Assembly (NCBI RefSeq): GCF_001050475.1
Contig: NZ_CP012034.1
Coordinates: 2,232,001-2,296,000 of the forward strand
Length of the DNA: 64,000 nt
Direction of reading: 5' to 3'
Source: Companilactobacillus ginsenosidimutans
GTDB lineage: Bacteria > Bacillota > Bacilli > Lactobacillales > Lactobacillaceae
Under the pieces are notes generated by a model. That model was not told where the DNA came from. It worked only from the letters and a program-made list of their open reading frames with translations, and made no database searches. Shown one piece after another: positions 55,311-64,000 of the stretch; within the stretch, counting starts at the first letter, position 1; the number at the start of each line of letters is the position of its first letter. A program made the position numbers and the translations under genes.

Positions 55311-56999
55311 ATGTTGAGGAAAAAACTTTCTGTAATGGCATTACTTTTGTGCTCAGTATTTTTACTACTTTCATCTTGCTCGAATAAGGAGGAACAGGAT
55401 ACAAGTAGTACCAAACTGCGGTCCACAGCCCAAATTAAAAAGAATGTCGGTTCAAAAATAGTTACGACTAGGCAAGATGTTCAAAAGAAGACCACTGAAG
55501 ATTATCAACAAGTAGTTGAGGAAGGTGATTATTCTCTTGATGATCCGTATGTCAAGGTCGATCCCTATGGAACCTCTCCCTTAACCGCATTGGCTATTTT
55601 TACAACAGCTCAAGAAGCCAAAGTATCATACACGGTTCAAGGAAAATCATCGGATACTAGTATTACTAATACTGTAAATGGTGATGCGACGATGACCCAT
55701 CAAGTCCCAATTGTTGGACTCTATGCAAATAAGAATAATGATGTGACGTTGAATATTAGTTATGAAGATGGAACTTCTGATTCAAAAACGATTCACATTA
55801 AAACTAATAAGCTTTCTAAATACGTTAAGGGGGCAAAGATTACAGTTTCTAAAAATGATAAATCTCAAATGGATATTGGCGATAATAAATTGACCTTAAT
55901 TGATCGAACGACGAAAGAGCCCTTCGCAATTGATGCCAATGGGGATGTTCGCTGGTATACAAAAAATTATTCACAACATACATTTGAAGAATTATCCAAC
56001 GGGCATATCTTGATTTTAACTAAAAAAGACATTAATTCACCGGCCTATAATGACTTGATTGAGACCGACTATTTAGGTCGGGTTTATAAAGAATATAATT
56101 TTAAAAATAAGACTAAATCATCCGATAGTGCTAATAACGGAGAAAACGATGAAACCACGTTAATTCACCATGACATTTTGGAGTTGCCAAATCATGACTT
56201 GTTGGCAACTGTTAGTGATGGATCTGAATATAAAGAAGATGTTATGGTTCAGATTTCCCACAAAACCGGTAAGGTTGTTAAAGTTATTGATTTGAAGCAA
56301 CTATTACCAAATTCACTCTATAAACATTTCAAAAAGGGCAGTGATGGGAAAAATGATTGGTTCCACCAAAATTCGCTTGAATATGACACAAATGATGATT
56401 CAATTTTAATTTCAGGTCGCAATCAGGATATGATTTTGAAGATTGATTTCGCGACAAATAAAATTATCTGGATATACAGCGGCAAGAAGAAGTCCACTTG
56501 GCCTAAGGAGTATCGTGATAAAATTTTGACTCCAACAAAAGGAACGTCAATTACTGGTGGGCAACACGCTTTGACGCGTTTGAGTGATCAAGATGGTAAT
56601 CCTGACAGTGAGGATATTCTACTTTATGACAACAATCAAAATGTTACGAATGGTGACAAAGATGCGTCGGGTAAGTATTCACAGGCGGTTCAGTACCACA
56701 TCAATACGAAAAAAATGACCATTGATGAAACTTGGGCTTATGGTAAAAGGATTGGAAAGAAGAACTTCACGTATATTATCGGCAATGCACAGCGGCTTTC
56801 TAACGACAACACCTTGATTGATTTTGGATTCAAAAACGATGGTAAGGAAAGCAATATTATTGAAGTCGATAAGAAGGGTAAGGAAGTTTTCAATGTTACT
56901 GTCGAAAACTCAGCTTCTAAAGCTTATGCCTATCGAGCTTATCGCATGAGCTTTTATAGTGATGAATATCAATTCAATGTTTTGGATGATTCAAATTAA
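55311..56999 (+). CDS. Arylsulfate sulfotransferase (ASST)-like lipoprotein
   Basis: 562 residues with a lipoprotein signal (LLLSSC at about residue 23), so anchored on the outer face. An N-terminal Ig-like domain (about 75-170) precedes a beta-propeller ASST domain (about 190-555) with IHHDILELPNHDLLATVS and DWFHQNSLEYD, where the known enzyme has active-site histidines. ASST moves sulfate between phenolic compounds without PAPS. The physiological substrate here is unknown. No DsbA-type partner is adjacent. GGAGG precedes the start. Confidence 0.83.
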   Translation: MLRKKLSVMALLLCSVFLLLSSCSNKEEQDTSSTKLRSTAQIKKNVGSKIVTTRQDVQKKTTEDYQQVVEEGDYSLDDPYVKVDPYGTSPLTALAIFTTAQEAKVSYTVQGKSSDTSITNTVNGDATMTHQVPIVGLYANKNNDVTLNISYEDGTSDSKTIHIKTNKLSKYVKGAKITVSKNDKSQMDIGDNKLTLIDRTTKEPFAIDANGDVRWYTKNYSQHTFEELSNGHILILTKKDINSPAYNDLIETDYLGRVYKEYNFKNKTKSSDSANNGENDETTLIHHDILELPNHDLLATVSDGSEYKEDVMVQISHKTGKVVKVIDLKQLLPNSLYKHFKKGSDGKNDWFHQNSLEYDTNDDSILISGRNQDMILKIDFATNKIIWIYSGKKKSTWPKEYRDKILTPTKGTSITGGQHALTRLSDQDGNPDSEDILLYDNNQNVTNGDKDASGKYSQAVQYHINTKKMTIDETWAYGKRIGKKNFTYIIGNAQRLSNDNTLIDFGFKNDGKESNIIEVDKKGKEVFNVTVENSASKAYAYRAYRMSFYSDEYQFNVLDDSN

Positions 57000-57047
57000 A
57001 AGTTTTACCATTTTAAAAATTGGACCGCACCAATTTACTAAATGATA

Positions 57048-57096
57048 TTTACTAATGAGTTTGCTGATGTTAAAATATTAAATGCAAACGATTTCA
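57048..57096 (+). promoter_or_regulatory. rbsD promoter with cre site
   Basis: TTTACT, 17 bases, TAAAAT (57071-57076). It is followed at 57082-57096 by ATGCAAACGATTTCA, a full match to the cre consensus, over the expected transcription start. CcpA would block initiation. Confidence 0.7.
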
Positions 57097-57111
57097 CAAA
57101 GGATGGATATT

Positions 57112-57507
57112 ATGAAAAAAACTAGAGTTATTAATTCTGACATTTCACGAGTAATTTCAACAATGGGACATTTCGATACACTTGGTATTGGTGACGCTGG
57201 TATGCCAGTTCCAGCTGGTACTGAAAAAATTGATTTAGCTCTTGAAGCTGGTATTCCAAGTTTCATGCAAGTTTTAGAAAATGTTTTGAGCGAACTTCAA
57301 GTTCAAAAAGTTTATCTTGCTGAAGAAATGAAAGTTCAAAATCCAGAACAATTAGCTGCAGTCAAAAAGGTTGTGGGTGACACTCCAATCGAATTTATTC
57401 CACATGAAGATATGAAAAAAGACCTTAATGACACTAAGGCATTTATTCGTACAGGTGAAGAAACACCTTATTCAAACATTCTGCTTGAAAGCGGCGTTGT
57501 ATTTTAA
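57112..57507 (+). CDS. rbsD: D-ribose pyranase
   Basis: Converts beta-pyranose ribose to the furanose form used by ribokinase. 131 residues from ATG 57112 (AAGGATGG upstream). Signatures: [17 protein letters not shown] with the catalytic His near residue 20, and C-terminal [16 protein letters not shown]. First of rbsD-rbsK. No ribose transporter is present in this window. Confidence 0.95.
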   Translation: MKKTRVINSDISRVISTMGHFDTLGIGDAGMPVPAGTEKIDLALEAGIPSFMQVLENVLSELQVQKVYLAEEMKVQNPEQLAAVKKVVGDTPIEFIPHEDMKKDLNDTKAFIRTGEETPYSNILLESGVVF

Positions 57508-57536
57508 AAAAGTTAATTAGTTGAGGATATTTTTTT

Positions 57537-58454
57537 ATGAAAAAGATTGTAGTATTAGGTTCAATTAATGTTGATACCATTCTAAATATTTCACATTTAC
57601 CACAACCAGGAGAAACAATGCACATGCAAGATCGTTCAACTGCCGGTGGTGGAAAGGGAGCTAACCAAGCTCTAGCAGCAGTTCGTGCCGGAGCAGACAC
57701 AGCCTTCATTTCAAAAATTGGTAAAGATCACGCTGCCGATTTCATGATGAAAACTTTCGAAGAAGACGGGTTGAATTTAGATCACGTAACATTTTCTGAG
57801 ACTGAAGGAACAGGAAAGGCCTACATTTTACTTCAAGATGGTGGACAAAACAGTATTCTTGTTTACGGTGGTGCTAATGCCGACGTTACCGTTGAAGATG
57901 TAGATGCAGCAAAGGATGTAATCAAAGACGCTGATTGCATCATCGCGCAATTTGAAGTTCCAATTCCAGCAATTACTGAGGCTTTCAAGATTGCCAAAGA
58001 AAATGGAGTTCTAACATTCTTAAACCCTGCTCCAGCACCAAGTCGCAGAGACATTCCTGATGAATTATTAGGCTTAACAGATATTATTGCACCTAATGAG
58101 ACTGAAGCCGAAATCATTACAGGCGTGCATGTCGACAGTGATGAATCAATGCAAGCAGCTGCCAAAGCTATGCACGACATGGGAATTCAAACAGTATTAA
58201 TCACCGTAGGATCAAAAGGTTCATTTTATTCATTTGCGTCAGGTAAGACTGGATTTGTTAAGGCATTTAAAGTAAATGCAATTGACACAACAGCAGCCGG
58301 AGACACATTCGTAGGTGCTTTAATGGCTAAATTGAATACAGATATGAGCAACATTGAAGAAGCAATGACATATGCCAACAAATCTTCATCAATTACAGTT
58401 CAAACAAAAGGTGCTCAAAATTCAATTCCTTACGAAAAACAAGTTGAACTTTAA
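57537..58454 (+). CDS. rbsK: Ribokinase
   Basis: Phosphorylates ribose to ribose 5-phosphate. 305 residues of the PfkB family: LGSINVDTILNISHLPQPGE, the GGGKGANQALAAVRAGA signature, VTVGSKGSF, and DTTAAGDTFVGAL with the catalytic Asp. It lies 29 bases after rbsD and is probably under the same CcpA-controlled promoter. Confidence 0.95.
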   Translation: MKKIVVLGSINVDTILNISHLPQPGETMHMQDRSTAGGGKGANQALAAVRAGADTAFISKIGKDHAADFMMKTFEEDGLNLDHVTFSETEGTGKAYILLQDGGQNSILVYGGANADVTVEDVDAAKDVIKDADCIIAQFEVPIPAITEAFKIAKENGVLTFLNPAPAPSRRDIPDELLGLTDIIAPNETEAEIITGVHVDSDESMQAAAKAMHDMGIQTVLITVGSKGSFYSFASGKTGFVKAFKVNAIDTTAAGDTFVGALMAKLNTDMSNIEEAMTYANKSSSITVQTKGAQNSIPYEKQVEL

Positions 58455-58564
58455 AATTAATTTGAATCAATCACATATGACTTATTCAAATTGTAATATC
58501 AAGCAATTCTCCTTCAAATATATTATTAAAATTTGTAGCATTAAATAATTAAAATTATATGAAA

Positions 58565-58600
58565 AAACAGGATAAAATTAAATGTTTATCCTGTTTTTTG
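58565..58600 (+). terminator. Terminator of rbsDK
   Basis: AACAGGATAAA and TTTATCCTGTT stem, then six T. Confidence 0.85.
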
Positions 58601-58623
58601 ATTGTAATAAATTTGTAAGAATG

Positions 58624-58740
58624 TTAGTATAATAGTTGTATTTTTGAATGGGCAATGGGTCGAATGGTTTTAGAAGACTATGCTTCCATAACGTATCACG
58701 AAAAAATGCACAAATATTAGTTATCAGGAGGAATAGTCTG
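58624..58740 (+). promoter_or_regulatory. Cold-shock gene promoter and leader
   Basis: TAGTATAATAG gives a -10 followed by a leader of about 100 bases, long for the distance and typical of cold-inducible csp mRNAs. It ends in AGGAGGAA. Confidence 0.5.
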
Positions 58741-58941
58741 ATGGAACAAGGAACAGTTAAATGGTTTAACGCCGAAAAAGGCTATGGTTTTATTACACGC
58801 GAAGATGGTAGTGATGTATTCGTACATTTCTCAGCCATCCAAGGTGACGGTTACAAGACACTAGAAGAAGGTCAAGCAGTAACATTTGACATCGAAGATA
58901 GTGATCGTGGACCACAAGCTTCAAACGTTGTTAAAAACTAA
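58741..58941 (+). CDS. cspA: Cold-shock protein CspA family
   Basis: RNA chaperone of 66 residues: [19 protein letters not shown] includes RNP1 (KGYGFI), and VFVHFSAI includes RNP2. The start at 58741 is set by AGGAGGAA. Single-strand binding melts mRNA structure in the cold. Confidence 0.97.
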   Translation: MEQGTVKWFNAEKGYGFITREDGSDVFVHFSAIQGDGYKTLEEGQAVTFDIEDSDRGPQASNVVKN

Positions 58942-58971
58942 TTATAAATAAAATCGGATTAATAGTCCCGT

Positions 58972-59012
58972 TGAAGAAGTGTAGGCTTTTATAGCTTATG
59001 CTTCTTTTTTTG
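58972..59012 (+). terminator. Terminator of cspA
   Basis: GAAG-GTAGGCT and AGCTTATGCTTC stem with bulge, then seven T. Confidence 0.75.
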
Positions 59013-59051
59013 TATTTTTGTAGTGTGGTAATAAAACTGCAGCTTGTAGAG

Positions 59052-59230
59052 GTTCACTGCCGCCTTTCGGGGGTTGATTATTTTTTCGGGCTGGAACGCT
59101 GGCGACGCCATTTGAAGGCTTTTCAAAGCCCGAAAAGTCTCCAAACTGGGTCTTCTACTAAGCCGAGAAAATCACTCGACTAAGTAGAATTTGCCGGCTG
59201 AGCCCAAAATAATCAACCCCCGAAAGGCTA
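59052..59230 (+). repeat. Family I structured repeat, copy A4 (arm-swapped)
   Basis: GTTCACTGCCGCCTTTCGGG start and GAAAGGCTA end. The interior is almost the same as A1 (TGGAACGCTGGCGACGCCAT, GAAGGCTTTTC hairpin, TCTACTAAGCCGAG hairpin). The outer arms are CCTTTCGGGGGTTGATTATT and AATAATCAACCCCCGAAAGG, fully paired and unrelated to the A1 arms. Confidence 0.9.
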
Positions 59231-59525
59231 GGTCAAAAGCTTAAACTACTTAACGGGTGGGGGTCGTGGAGTGCTGCAGCTCCTGTTGTTCACTTCAGAT
59301 TATTTGATACTTCGTTTACTGGCCTTTTTTGGTGTGTTCACTCTAATTCTAAAAAATCGAATTCAAAACCAGACATCAAATCAGGAATGAATGTTGAGGA
59401 GCTTTTATTTACAATATCTGCAAGTTTCGAAAGTAACTGAATAATACCACTCTCAAAACGAAGGAGAGTGTGTCCCAAAATGCCCATTTTATTCAGCGTT
59501 AATAATATTTATGTCAAAGCTAGTT
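59231..59525. other. Spacer between family I copies A4 and B3
   Basis: No gene recognised. Two extra GTTCACT strings (about 59289 and 59336) without a full repeat suggest decayed or partial copies. A small ACTCTC/GAGAGT hairpin lies near 59450-59470. Confidence 0.4.
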
Positions 59526-59700
59526 TAGCCTGGAGGTCAGGTTCCGCGGGGGCCCAAGCCGTGGCGTTTTCCTTTGCTTGCCACAGGGCAAGCTTAGGAA
59601 AAAACCGAGTTTTGAGATTTTCCCGGGCTTGGAAAAGCTCAAAATCGTGTTCACAGCGACCACGGCCCTCGCGGAACCTGACCGGAAGGCGGAAGTGAAC
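59526..59700 (-). repeat. Family I structured repeat, copy B3
   Basis: Minus orientation: GTTCACTTCCGCCTTCCGG at the right and CCAGGCTA at the left. Arms GGTCAGGTTCCGCGAGGGCC and GGGCCCCCGCGGAACCTGACC pair with small changes. Hairpins TTTTGAGCTTTTCC/GGGAAAATCTCAAAA and TTTTCCT-AAGCTTGCCCTGTG-type follow. Confidence 0.87.
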
Positions 59701-59776
59701 CCTCCACCAAGTAAATATCATTAAAACTAAACTTAAGTTATAATAAACCCTAAACACACAAAAGGAAGAACCTTAG

Positions 59777-60415
59777 TTGGCCCAAAAACGTAGAACGTCT
59801 CATCGTCGTAAACGGCGTAGAAAGAATCAAAACGAGCCTATTTATATCATTATCGCAGTCGTGTTGCTCATCTTAGTTGGATTTTTCGGATATCATAAAT
59901 ATCAACAAAAACAACAAGACAACGCGACTGAACAAGTCCAAGAGGAGAAAAACGCTTTTATCAAGCAGGTCGCTCCGGAAGCTATTAAACTTGGACAACA
60001 ATATGGCGTATTGCCTAGTATCACTATTGGACAAGCTATTTTGGAAAGTGATTGGGGTAATAGTACTCTCGCAAGTAAATATAATAATTATTTTGGTATT
60101 AAAGGTACGAATCCGGATAATACGGTTGTTTTAGAAACGAAGGAATATACTAATGGTCAATGGGTTACGATAAATGGCCGATTCAGGTCTTACACTGATT
60201 TTCGTGAATCGATGAAGGATCATGCTTTATTGTTGGTCAATGGTACGACTTGGAATTCTTCGCAATATCAACAAGTAATTAGTTCGAAGGATTACATTGA
60301 AGCTGCTGTTTCATTGCAAACGGATGGATACGCGACTGACCCTGGATACACATCAAAAATAATCCATGTTATACAAAAATACGATTTAATGAAATATGAT
60401 GAAGGAATCAAGTAA
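59777..60415 (+). CDS. Membrane-anchored N-acetylglucosaminidase (GH73)
   Basis: 212 residues starting at TTG with AAAGGAAG upstream. A very basic N-terminus (RRTSHRRKRRRK) leads into one helix (IYIIIAVVLLILVGFFGY), then a GH73 domain: ITIGQAILESDWGNSTLASK with the catalytic Glu, NNYFGIKG, and a C-terminal YATDPGYTSKIIHVIQKYDL. It cuts peptidoglycan glycan strands outside the cell while staying tethered. The length is short because it has only the catalytic domain. Confidence 0.9.
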   Translation: MAQKRRTSHRRKRRRKNQNEPIYIIIAVVLLILVGFFGYHKYQQKQQDNATEQVQEEKNAFIKQVAPEAIKLGQQYGVLPSITIGQAILESDWGNSTLASKYNNYFGIKGTNPDNTVVLETKEYTNGQWVTINGRFRSYTDFRESMKDHALLLVNGTTWNSSQYQQVISSKDYIEAAVSLQTDGYATDPGYTSKIIHVIQKYDLMKYDEGIK

Positions 60416-60464
60416 CCACGCCGTTATTTATGATAAAATTTATATTAAAAATGATGGGAGATAG

Positions 60465-61049
<585 letters not shown>

Positions 61050-61068
61050 GCATTAGGAAGGTGGATTT

Positions 61069-62199
61069 ATGACTTTTATTGCACCCGGTAAGACTTTAGG
61101 GATTATCGGTAGTGGTAGTGAGACATATCTTTGTGAATTAGAAGCTAAAAGAATGGGCTTTCGTACCATTCTCTTAACTGACAAGCAAGACGACATTGCT
61201 ACTCAAGCAGCCGATAATTTTCTTGTCGGTGAATTGGAAAATCTTGATAATTTAAACGAATTGGGGCATAGAAGTGACCTTCTGTTATACATGGATGATA
61301 ACTTTGACAGCCACCTTTTAGAGAGCCTTGGCGAAAAATTTAACGTAGCCCAAGGCTCTAATTTGCTTGCTATATCTCAAGATAGATATATTGAACGAAC
61401 ATTTTTGAATGAATTGAATATCAACGTGCCACCATTTTTCTCAATTGTGACTGTTGATGATATAAAAAAAGCTGTCCAGGAGATTGGTTTTCCATGCATG
61501 ATTAAACCAATTCAGAAAAATCAAGACTTGTTGAAGCGTCACATTATGTACAACGAAGATGACGTAAAACATGTTCAAGATTTGCTTAAGAATGGGACTT
61601 ATATTCTTGAAGCATGGATTGATACAAAAGCTGAATATTCGATAATGGTCAGCAAAAGTAAGAATGGAAAAATTCATACTTTCCCAATGATTCATGAGGT
61701 GTATGACGGGACTCATTTGATGAGTGCCTACATTTCAAGGAAAAATGACCCAGCAATTGAAGCTGAAATGCAAAGAGTTGCTTTACAGGTGGCTCAAAAT
61801 ATTGACTATGTGGGAATTTTTGGTATAGGATTTATATTGTCCCAGACCGATGTCCTCTATGTTAAAAGCATTTTTCCGGGTATCAATTATGCAGCTAATG
61901 TATATCAAGAAGCGACAGGTATTTCACAATTTGAACTCCATATTAGAGCGATTTGTGATTGGCCAATCCCCGAAATTTATCCATTAGTTGATACTGCTAT
62001 CCTGAAAATTGTTGAAGGAATACTGCCACAAAGTTTGGATCTGTTACAAGAAAAAGCACAATGGAAATTTAACTACTACACTGGTTTCAAAGCGAAGAAT
62101 GAACCTGCACGAGATGTTGGCTATATCTCTTTAGTCGGAGATAGCGTCGAAAGTCTCAAGCAAGATATTCAATCAACTAAAATTTGGAGAGTAGAGTAA
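61069..62199 (+). CDS. Degenerate PurK-like ATP-grasp protein
   Basis: 376 residues with PurK layout: N-terminal [20 protein letters not shown], a middle ATP-grasp domain, and a C-terminal [17 protein letters not shown] region. Active PurK has a glycine-rich KTRRGGYDGKG loop and a metal-binding NE-APRPHNSGH motif. Here those places read [15 protein letters not shown] and [15 protein letters not shown], so ATP and metal residues appear lost. The frame is intact and well translated (AGGAAGGTGG upstream), so a non-catalytic or new function is likely. It sits five bases before purB. Confidence 0.8.
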   Translation: MTFIAPGKTLGIIGSGSETYLCELEAKRMGFRTILLTDKQDDIATQAADNFLVGELENLDNLNELGHRSDLLLYMDDNFDSHLLESLGEKFNVAQGSNLLAISQDRYIERTFLNELNINVPPFFSIVTVDDIKKAVQEIGFPCMIKPIQKNQDLLKRHIMYNEDDVKHVQDLLKNGTYILEAWIDTKAEYSIMVSKSKNGKIHTFPMIHEVYDGTHLMSAYISRKNDPAIEAEMQRVALQVAQNIDYVGIFGIGFILSQTDVLYVKSIFPGINYAANVYQEATGISQFELHIRAICDWPIPEIYPLVDTAILKIVEGILPQSLDLLQEKAQWKFNYYTGFKAKNEPARDVGYISLVGDSVESLKQDIQSTKIWRVE

Positions 62200-62203
62200 A
62201 TAT

Positions 62204-63499
62204 ATGATTGACAGATATGTGACCCAAAAGATGAAGCCCATTTGGACTGATCAAAACAAATTTCAAGCATGGCTAGAAGTTGAAATAGCTTCCGTTGAAG
62301 CCTGGAGTAAGCTTGGTGAGATTCCAGCTGAAGACGTTGAAAAAATTGCTAAGAACGCAAAATTTGACGTTTCTGAGATAGCTGAGATTGAAAAAGATAC
62401 TAAGCATGATGTAGTTGCCTTTACACGTGACGTTTCAAAGTCACTAGGCGACGAAAAGAAATGGGTTCATTTTGGTTTAACATCAACAGACGTTGTTGAT
62501 ACAGCATATGGCTACTTAATGAAGCAAGCCAATGATATTATCCGCGAAGATTTAGACACTTTCCTTGAAGTAGTAAAGAACAAGGCCCTAGAGTACAAAG
62601 ATACAGTAATGATAGGTCGTACTCACGGTGTTCACGCTGAACCAACAACATTTGGTTTGGTCCTAGCAAACTGGTATTCAGAAATCAAACGAGACATCGA
62701 ACGCTTTGATCATGCCGCAAAAGGCGTTGAAGCAGGAAAAATTAGTGGTGCTGTAGGTAGTTTTGCCAACGTACCACCAGAAGTAGAAGCATTCGTTTGT
62801 GACAAATTAGGCATCAGAGCTCAAGAAGTATCAACACAAGTACTTCCAAGAGATCTACACGCTGAATACATCACAACAATGGCAATCATCGCTACCTCAG
62901 TAGAAAGATTTGCCCTTGAAGTAAGACATATGCAAAGAACCGAAGTTCGTGAAGCCGAGGAATATTTCGCAGCCGGACAAAAAGGTTCATCAGCAATGCC
63001 ACATAAAAGAAATCCAATCGGTTCAGAAAACGTAACTGGATTAGCAAGAGTAATCAGAGGACACGCACTAACAGCCATGGAAGATATTCCATTATGGCAT
63101 GAACGTGATATCTCACACAGTTCCGCAGAAAGAATCATAATTCCAGATACAACAGAACTACTAGACTACATCTTGACAAGATTTACAAAGATCACAAAAG
63201 ATCTAACAGTATTCCCAGACAAGATGAAAGAAAACATGAACATAACACACGGCCTAATCTACTCACAAAGAGTTCTACTAAAACTAGTAGAATCAGGACT
63301 AAGTAGAGAAGCAGCCTACGACATAGTACAACCATTAACAGCCAAAGTTTGGGACGAAGGAAAAGACTTCAGAACACTACTAGAAGCCGACAACCGAGTA
63401 ACAGACAACCTAACAAAAGAACAACTAGACGATGCCTTCGACTATCACTGGCACATCAAACACGTCGACGACATCTTCAGACGAGTAGGTCTAGAATAA
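62204..63499 (+). CDS. purB: Adenylosuccinate lyase
   Basis: Cleaves SAICAR and adenylosuccinate in purine synthesis. 431 residues of the fumarase/aspartase superfamily. Signatures: [35 protein letters not shown] with the catalytic His, and [19 protein letters not shown] with the catalytic Ser loop. It directly follows the PurK-like gene. Codons shift to A- and C-ending forms in the last 500 bases (hand count: 26 A+C of 60 at 62461-62520, 45 of 60 at 63361-63420). Confidence 0.97.
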   Translation: MIDRYVTQKMKPIWTDQNKFQAWLEVEIASVEAWSKLGEIPAEDVEKIAKNAKFDVSEIAEIEKDTKHDVVAFTRDVSKSLGDEKKWVHFGLTSTDVVDTAYGYLMKQANDIIREDLDTFLEVVKNKALEYKDTVMIGRTHGVHAEPTTFGLVLANWYSEIKRDIERFDHAAKGVEAGKISGAVGSFANVPPEVEAFVCDKLGIRAQEVSTQVLPRDLHAEYITTMAIIATSVERFALEVRHMQRTEVREAEEYFAAGQKGSSAMPHKRNPIGSENVTGLARVIRGHALTAMEDIPLWHERDISHSSAERIIIPDTTELLDYILTRFTKITKDLTVFPDKMKENMNITHGLIYSQRVLLKLVESGLSREAAYDIVQPLTAKVWDEGKDFRTLLEADNRVTDNLTKEQLDDAFDYHWHIKHVDDIFRRVGLE

Positions 63500-63529
63500 A
63501 TTAAATAAACGCTGTGAATTCAGCAAAAA

Positions 63530-63583
63530 GAGATATGGTCGAAAACCAAGAGAAAAACAGTTTTCGACCATATTTTTGTTTTT
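63530..63583 (+). terminator. Terminator of xpt-purK2-purB
   Basis: ATATGGTCGAAAAC and GTTTTCGACCATAT stem (14 pairs), then a T-rich tract. Confidence 0.9.
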
Positions 63584-63745
63584 TAAGTGAAGTTTTTGAG
63601 TATATATTTTTTTGAGAATTTCACAACTAATGAAGCAACGATAACCATGAAATGGAAATAAAGTAACCAATGTTTATATTCCAAATATTTGGGGTATTCC
63701 CGCCGGTACAACGAAGTTAGTGACAAACTGCAAGCGAAGTGAAGC

Positions 63746-63921
63746 ACCAGATGGAGGAATGAAATCGATTTTGGGCTAAATGGCTAAATTTTACTTAGTC
63801 GAGCGAACTACTCGACTTAGTAAAAGGGGCAGCTTGAAGACTTTTCGAACTGTGAAAAGGCTCCAAGTGTCCCAGCCATGTTCCAGCCCAAAAAATCGAT
63901 TTCATTCCGGAATCGGCAGTA
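63746..63921 (-). repeat. Family I structured repeat, copy A5
   Basis: Minus orientation: ACTGCCGATTCCGGAATG at the right, CATTCCTCCATCTGG at the left. Arms GAATGAAATCGATTTT and AAAATCGATTTCATTC pair. Inside are TGGAACATGGCTGG, a GGAGCCTTTTCA/GAAAAGTCTTC-type hairpin, and TTTTACTAAGTCGAG/CTCGACTAAGTAAAA. Confidence 0.86.
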
Positions 63922-64000
63922 CTCCACCACCCATTGCAGTTTAAGCCAGTAAACAAACGTTCGTACCAGTATGAATAACCCCAAAAATTTGCTACAATAT
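63922..64000. other. Window end, no gene seen
   Basis: A+C-rich tail after repeat A5; TACAATAT at the very end could be a -10 of a gene beyond the window. Confidence 0.3.

Noticed and set aside
57016-57036. AAATTGG/CCAATTT hairpin as terminator of the ASST gene
   Set aside because: Short perfect stem but no T run on either strand; left unassigned.
59468-59757. Open frames on both strands over repeat B3
   Set aside because: Self-complementary repeat gives open frames on both strands; no start site.

Overview
The window looks like chromosome from a low-GC Gram-positive of the Lactobacillaceae. Companilactobacillus or a close relative is my best guess, but this is inference from gene content. 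The evidence is a WxL/DUF916 surface cluster, a SLAP-domain surface protein, a T-box on serS, a lysine riboswitch on a permease, RpiR and CcpA-type sites on sugar genes, TTG starts with strong ribosome binding sites, and YfhO/GtrB-type wall glycosylation genes. There is no phage, IS element, plasmid gene or CRISPR array.

Layout. 1-5 kb: CorC/HlyC membrane protein, secreted CAP protein, and a RocS/RacA-like HTH coiled-coil protein. 4-9 kb: gluconate module (RpiR regulator, 6-phosphogluconate dehydrogenase, gluconokinase, GntP permease). 9-12 kb: two separated FluC/CrcB fluoride channel genes around an MFS pump and a TTG-start HxlR regulator, then DUF805. 12.5-17 kb: redox genes (beta-hydroxyacid dehydrogenase, NAD(P)-binding protein, FMN reductase with a membrane tail, thiol peroxidase) and YitT. 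17-18.4 kb: a stomatin-like SPFH protein with an unusual ribbon-helix-helix/NfeD-like partner. 19-25 kb: cell-surface WxL cluster with three tandem DUF916 proteins and an Mga-like regulator. 25-29 kb: lysine-riboswitch permease, T-box serS, tRNA-Thr. 29-31 kb: a 58-residue membrane peptide and NADH oxidase. 32-38.5 kb: YfhO, then glpK-glpF-glpK2, where the second kinase lacks the catalytic aspartate. 38.7-49.5 kb: peptide transporter, tRNA-Tyr and tRNA-Gln, GntR regulator, O-antigen-ligase-like protein, SLAP protein, TagA and GT4 glycosyltransferases, and pncB-nadE for NAD synthesis. 50-57 kb: aminotransferase, GT-C/GtrB-type pair, SprT, tRNA-Leu, arylsulfotransferase lipoprotein. 57-63.5 kb: rbsD-rbsK, cspA, glucosaminidase, and xpt-purK2-purB with a degenerate PurK.

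The most striking content is between the genes. I find 14 long structured repeats in two families. Family I has nine copies of about 160-185 bp. Each begins near GTTCACTGCCG, folds as outer arms plus two or more internal hairpins, and ends near GGCTA. Family II has five copies of about 100-125 bp, sharing a short core and ending in CGTTT. In both families the outer arms differ strongly in sequence between copies yet stay self-complementary within a copy. Around several copies the neighbouring DNA, including gene ends, has a strong amino/keto (A+C versus G+T) strand skew. Its direction follows the orientation of the repeat, not of the gene. I cannot match either family to a named element. They are the best candidate here for something undescribed.
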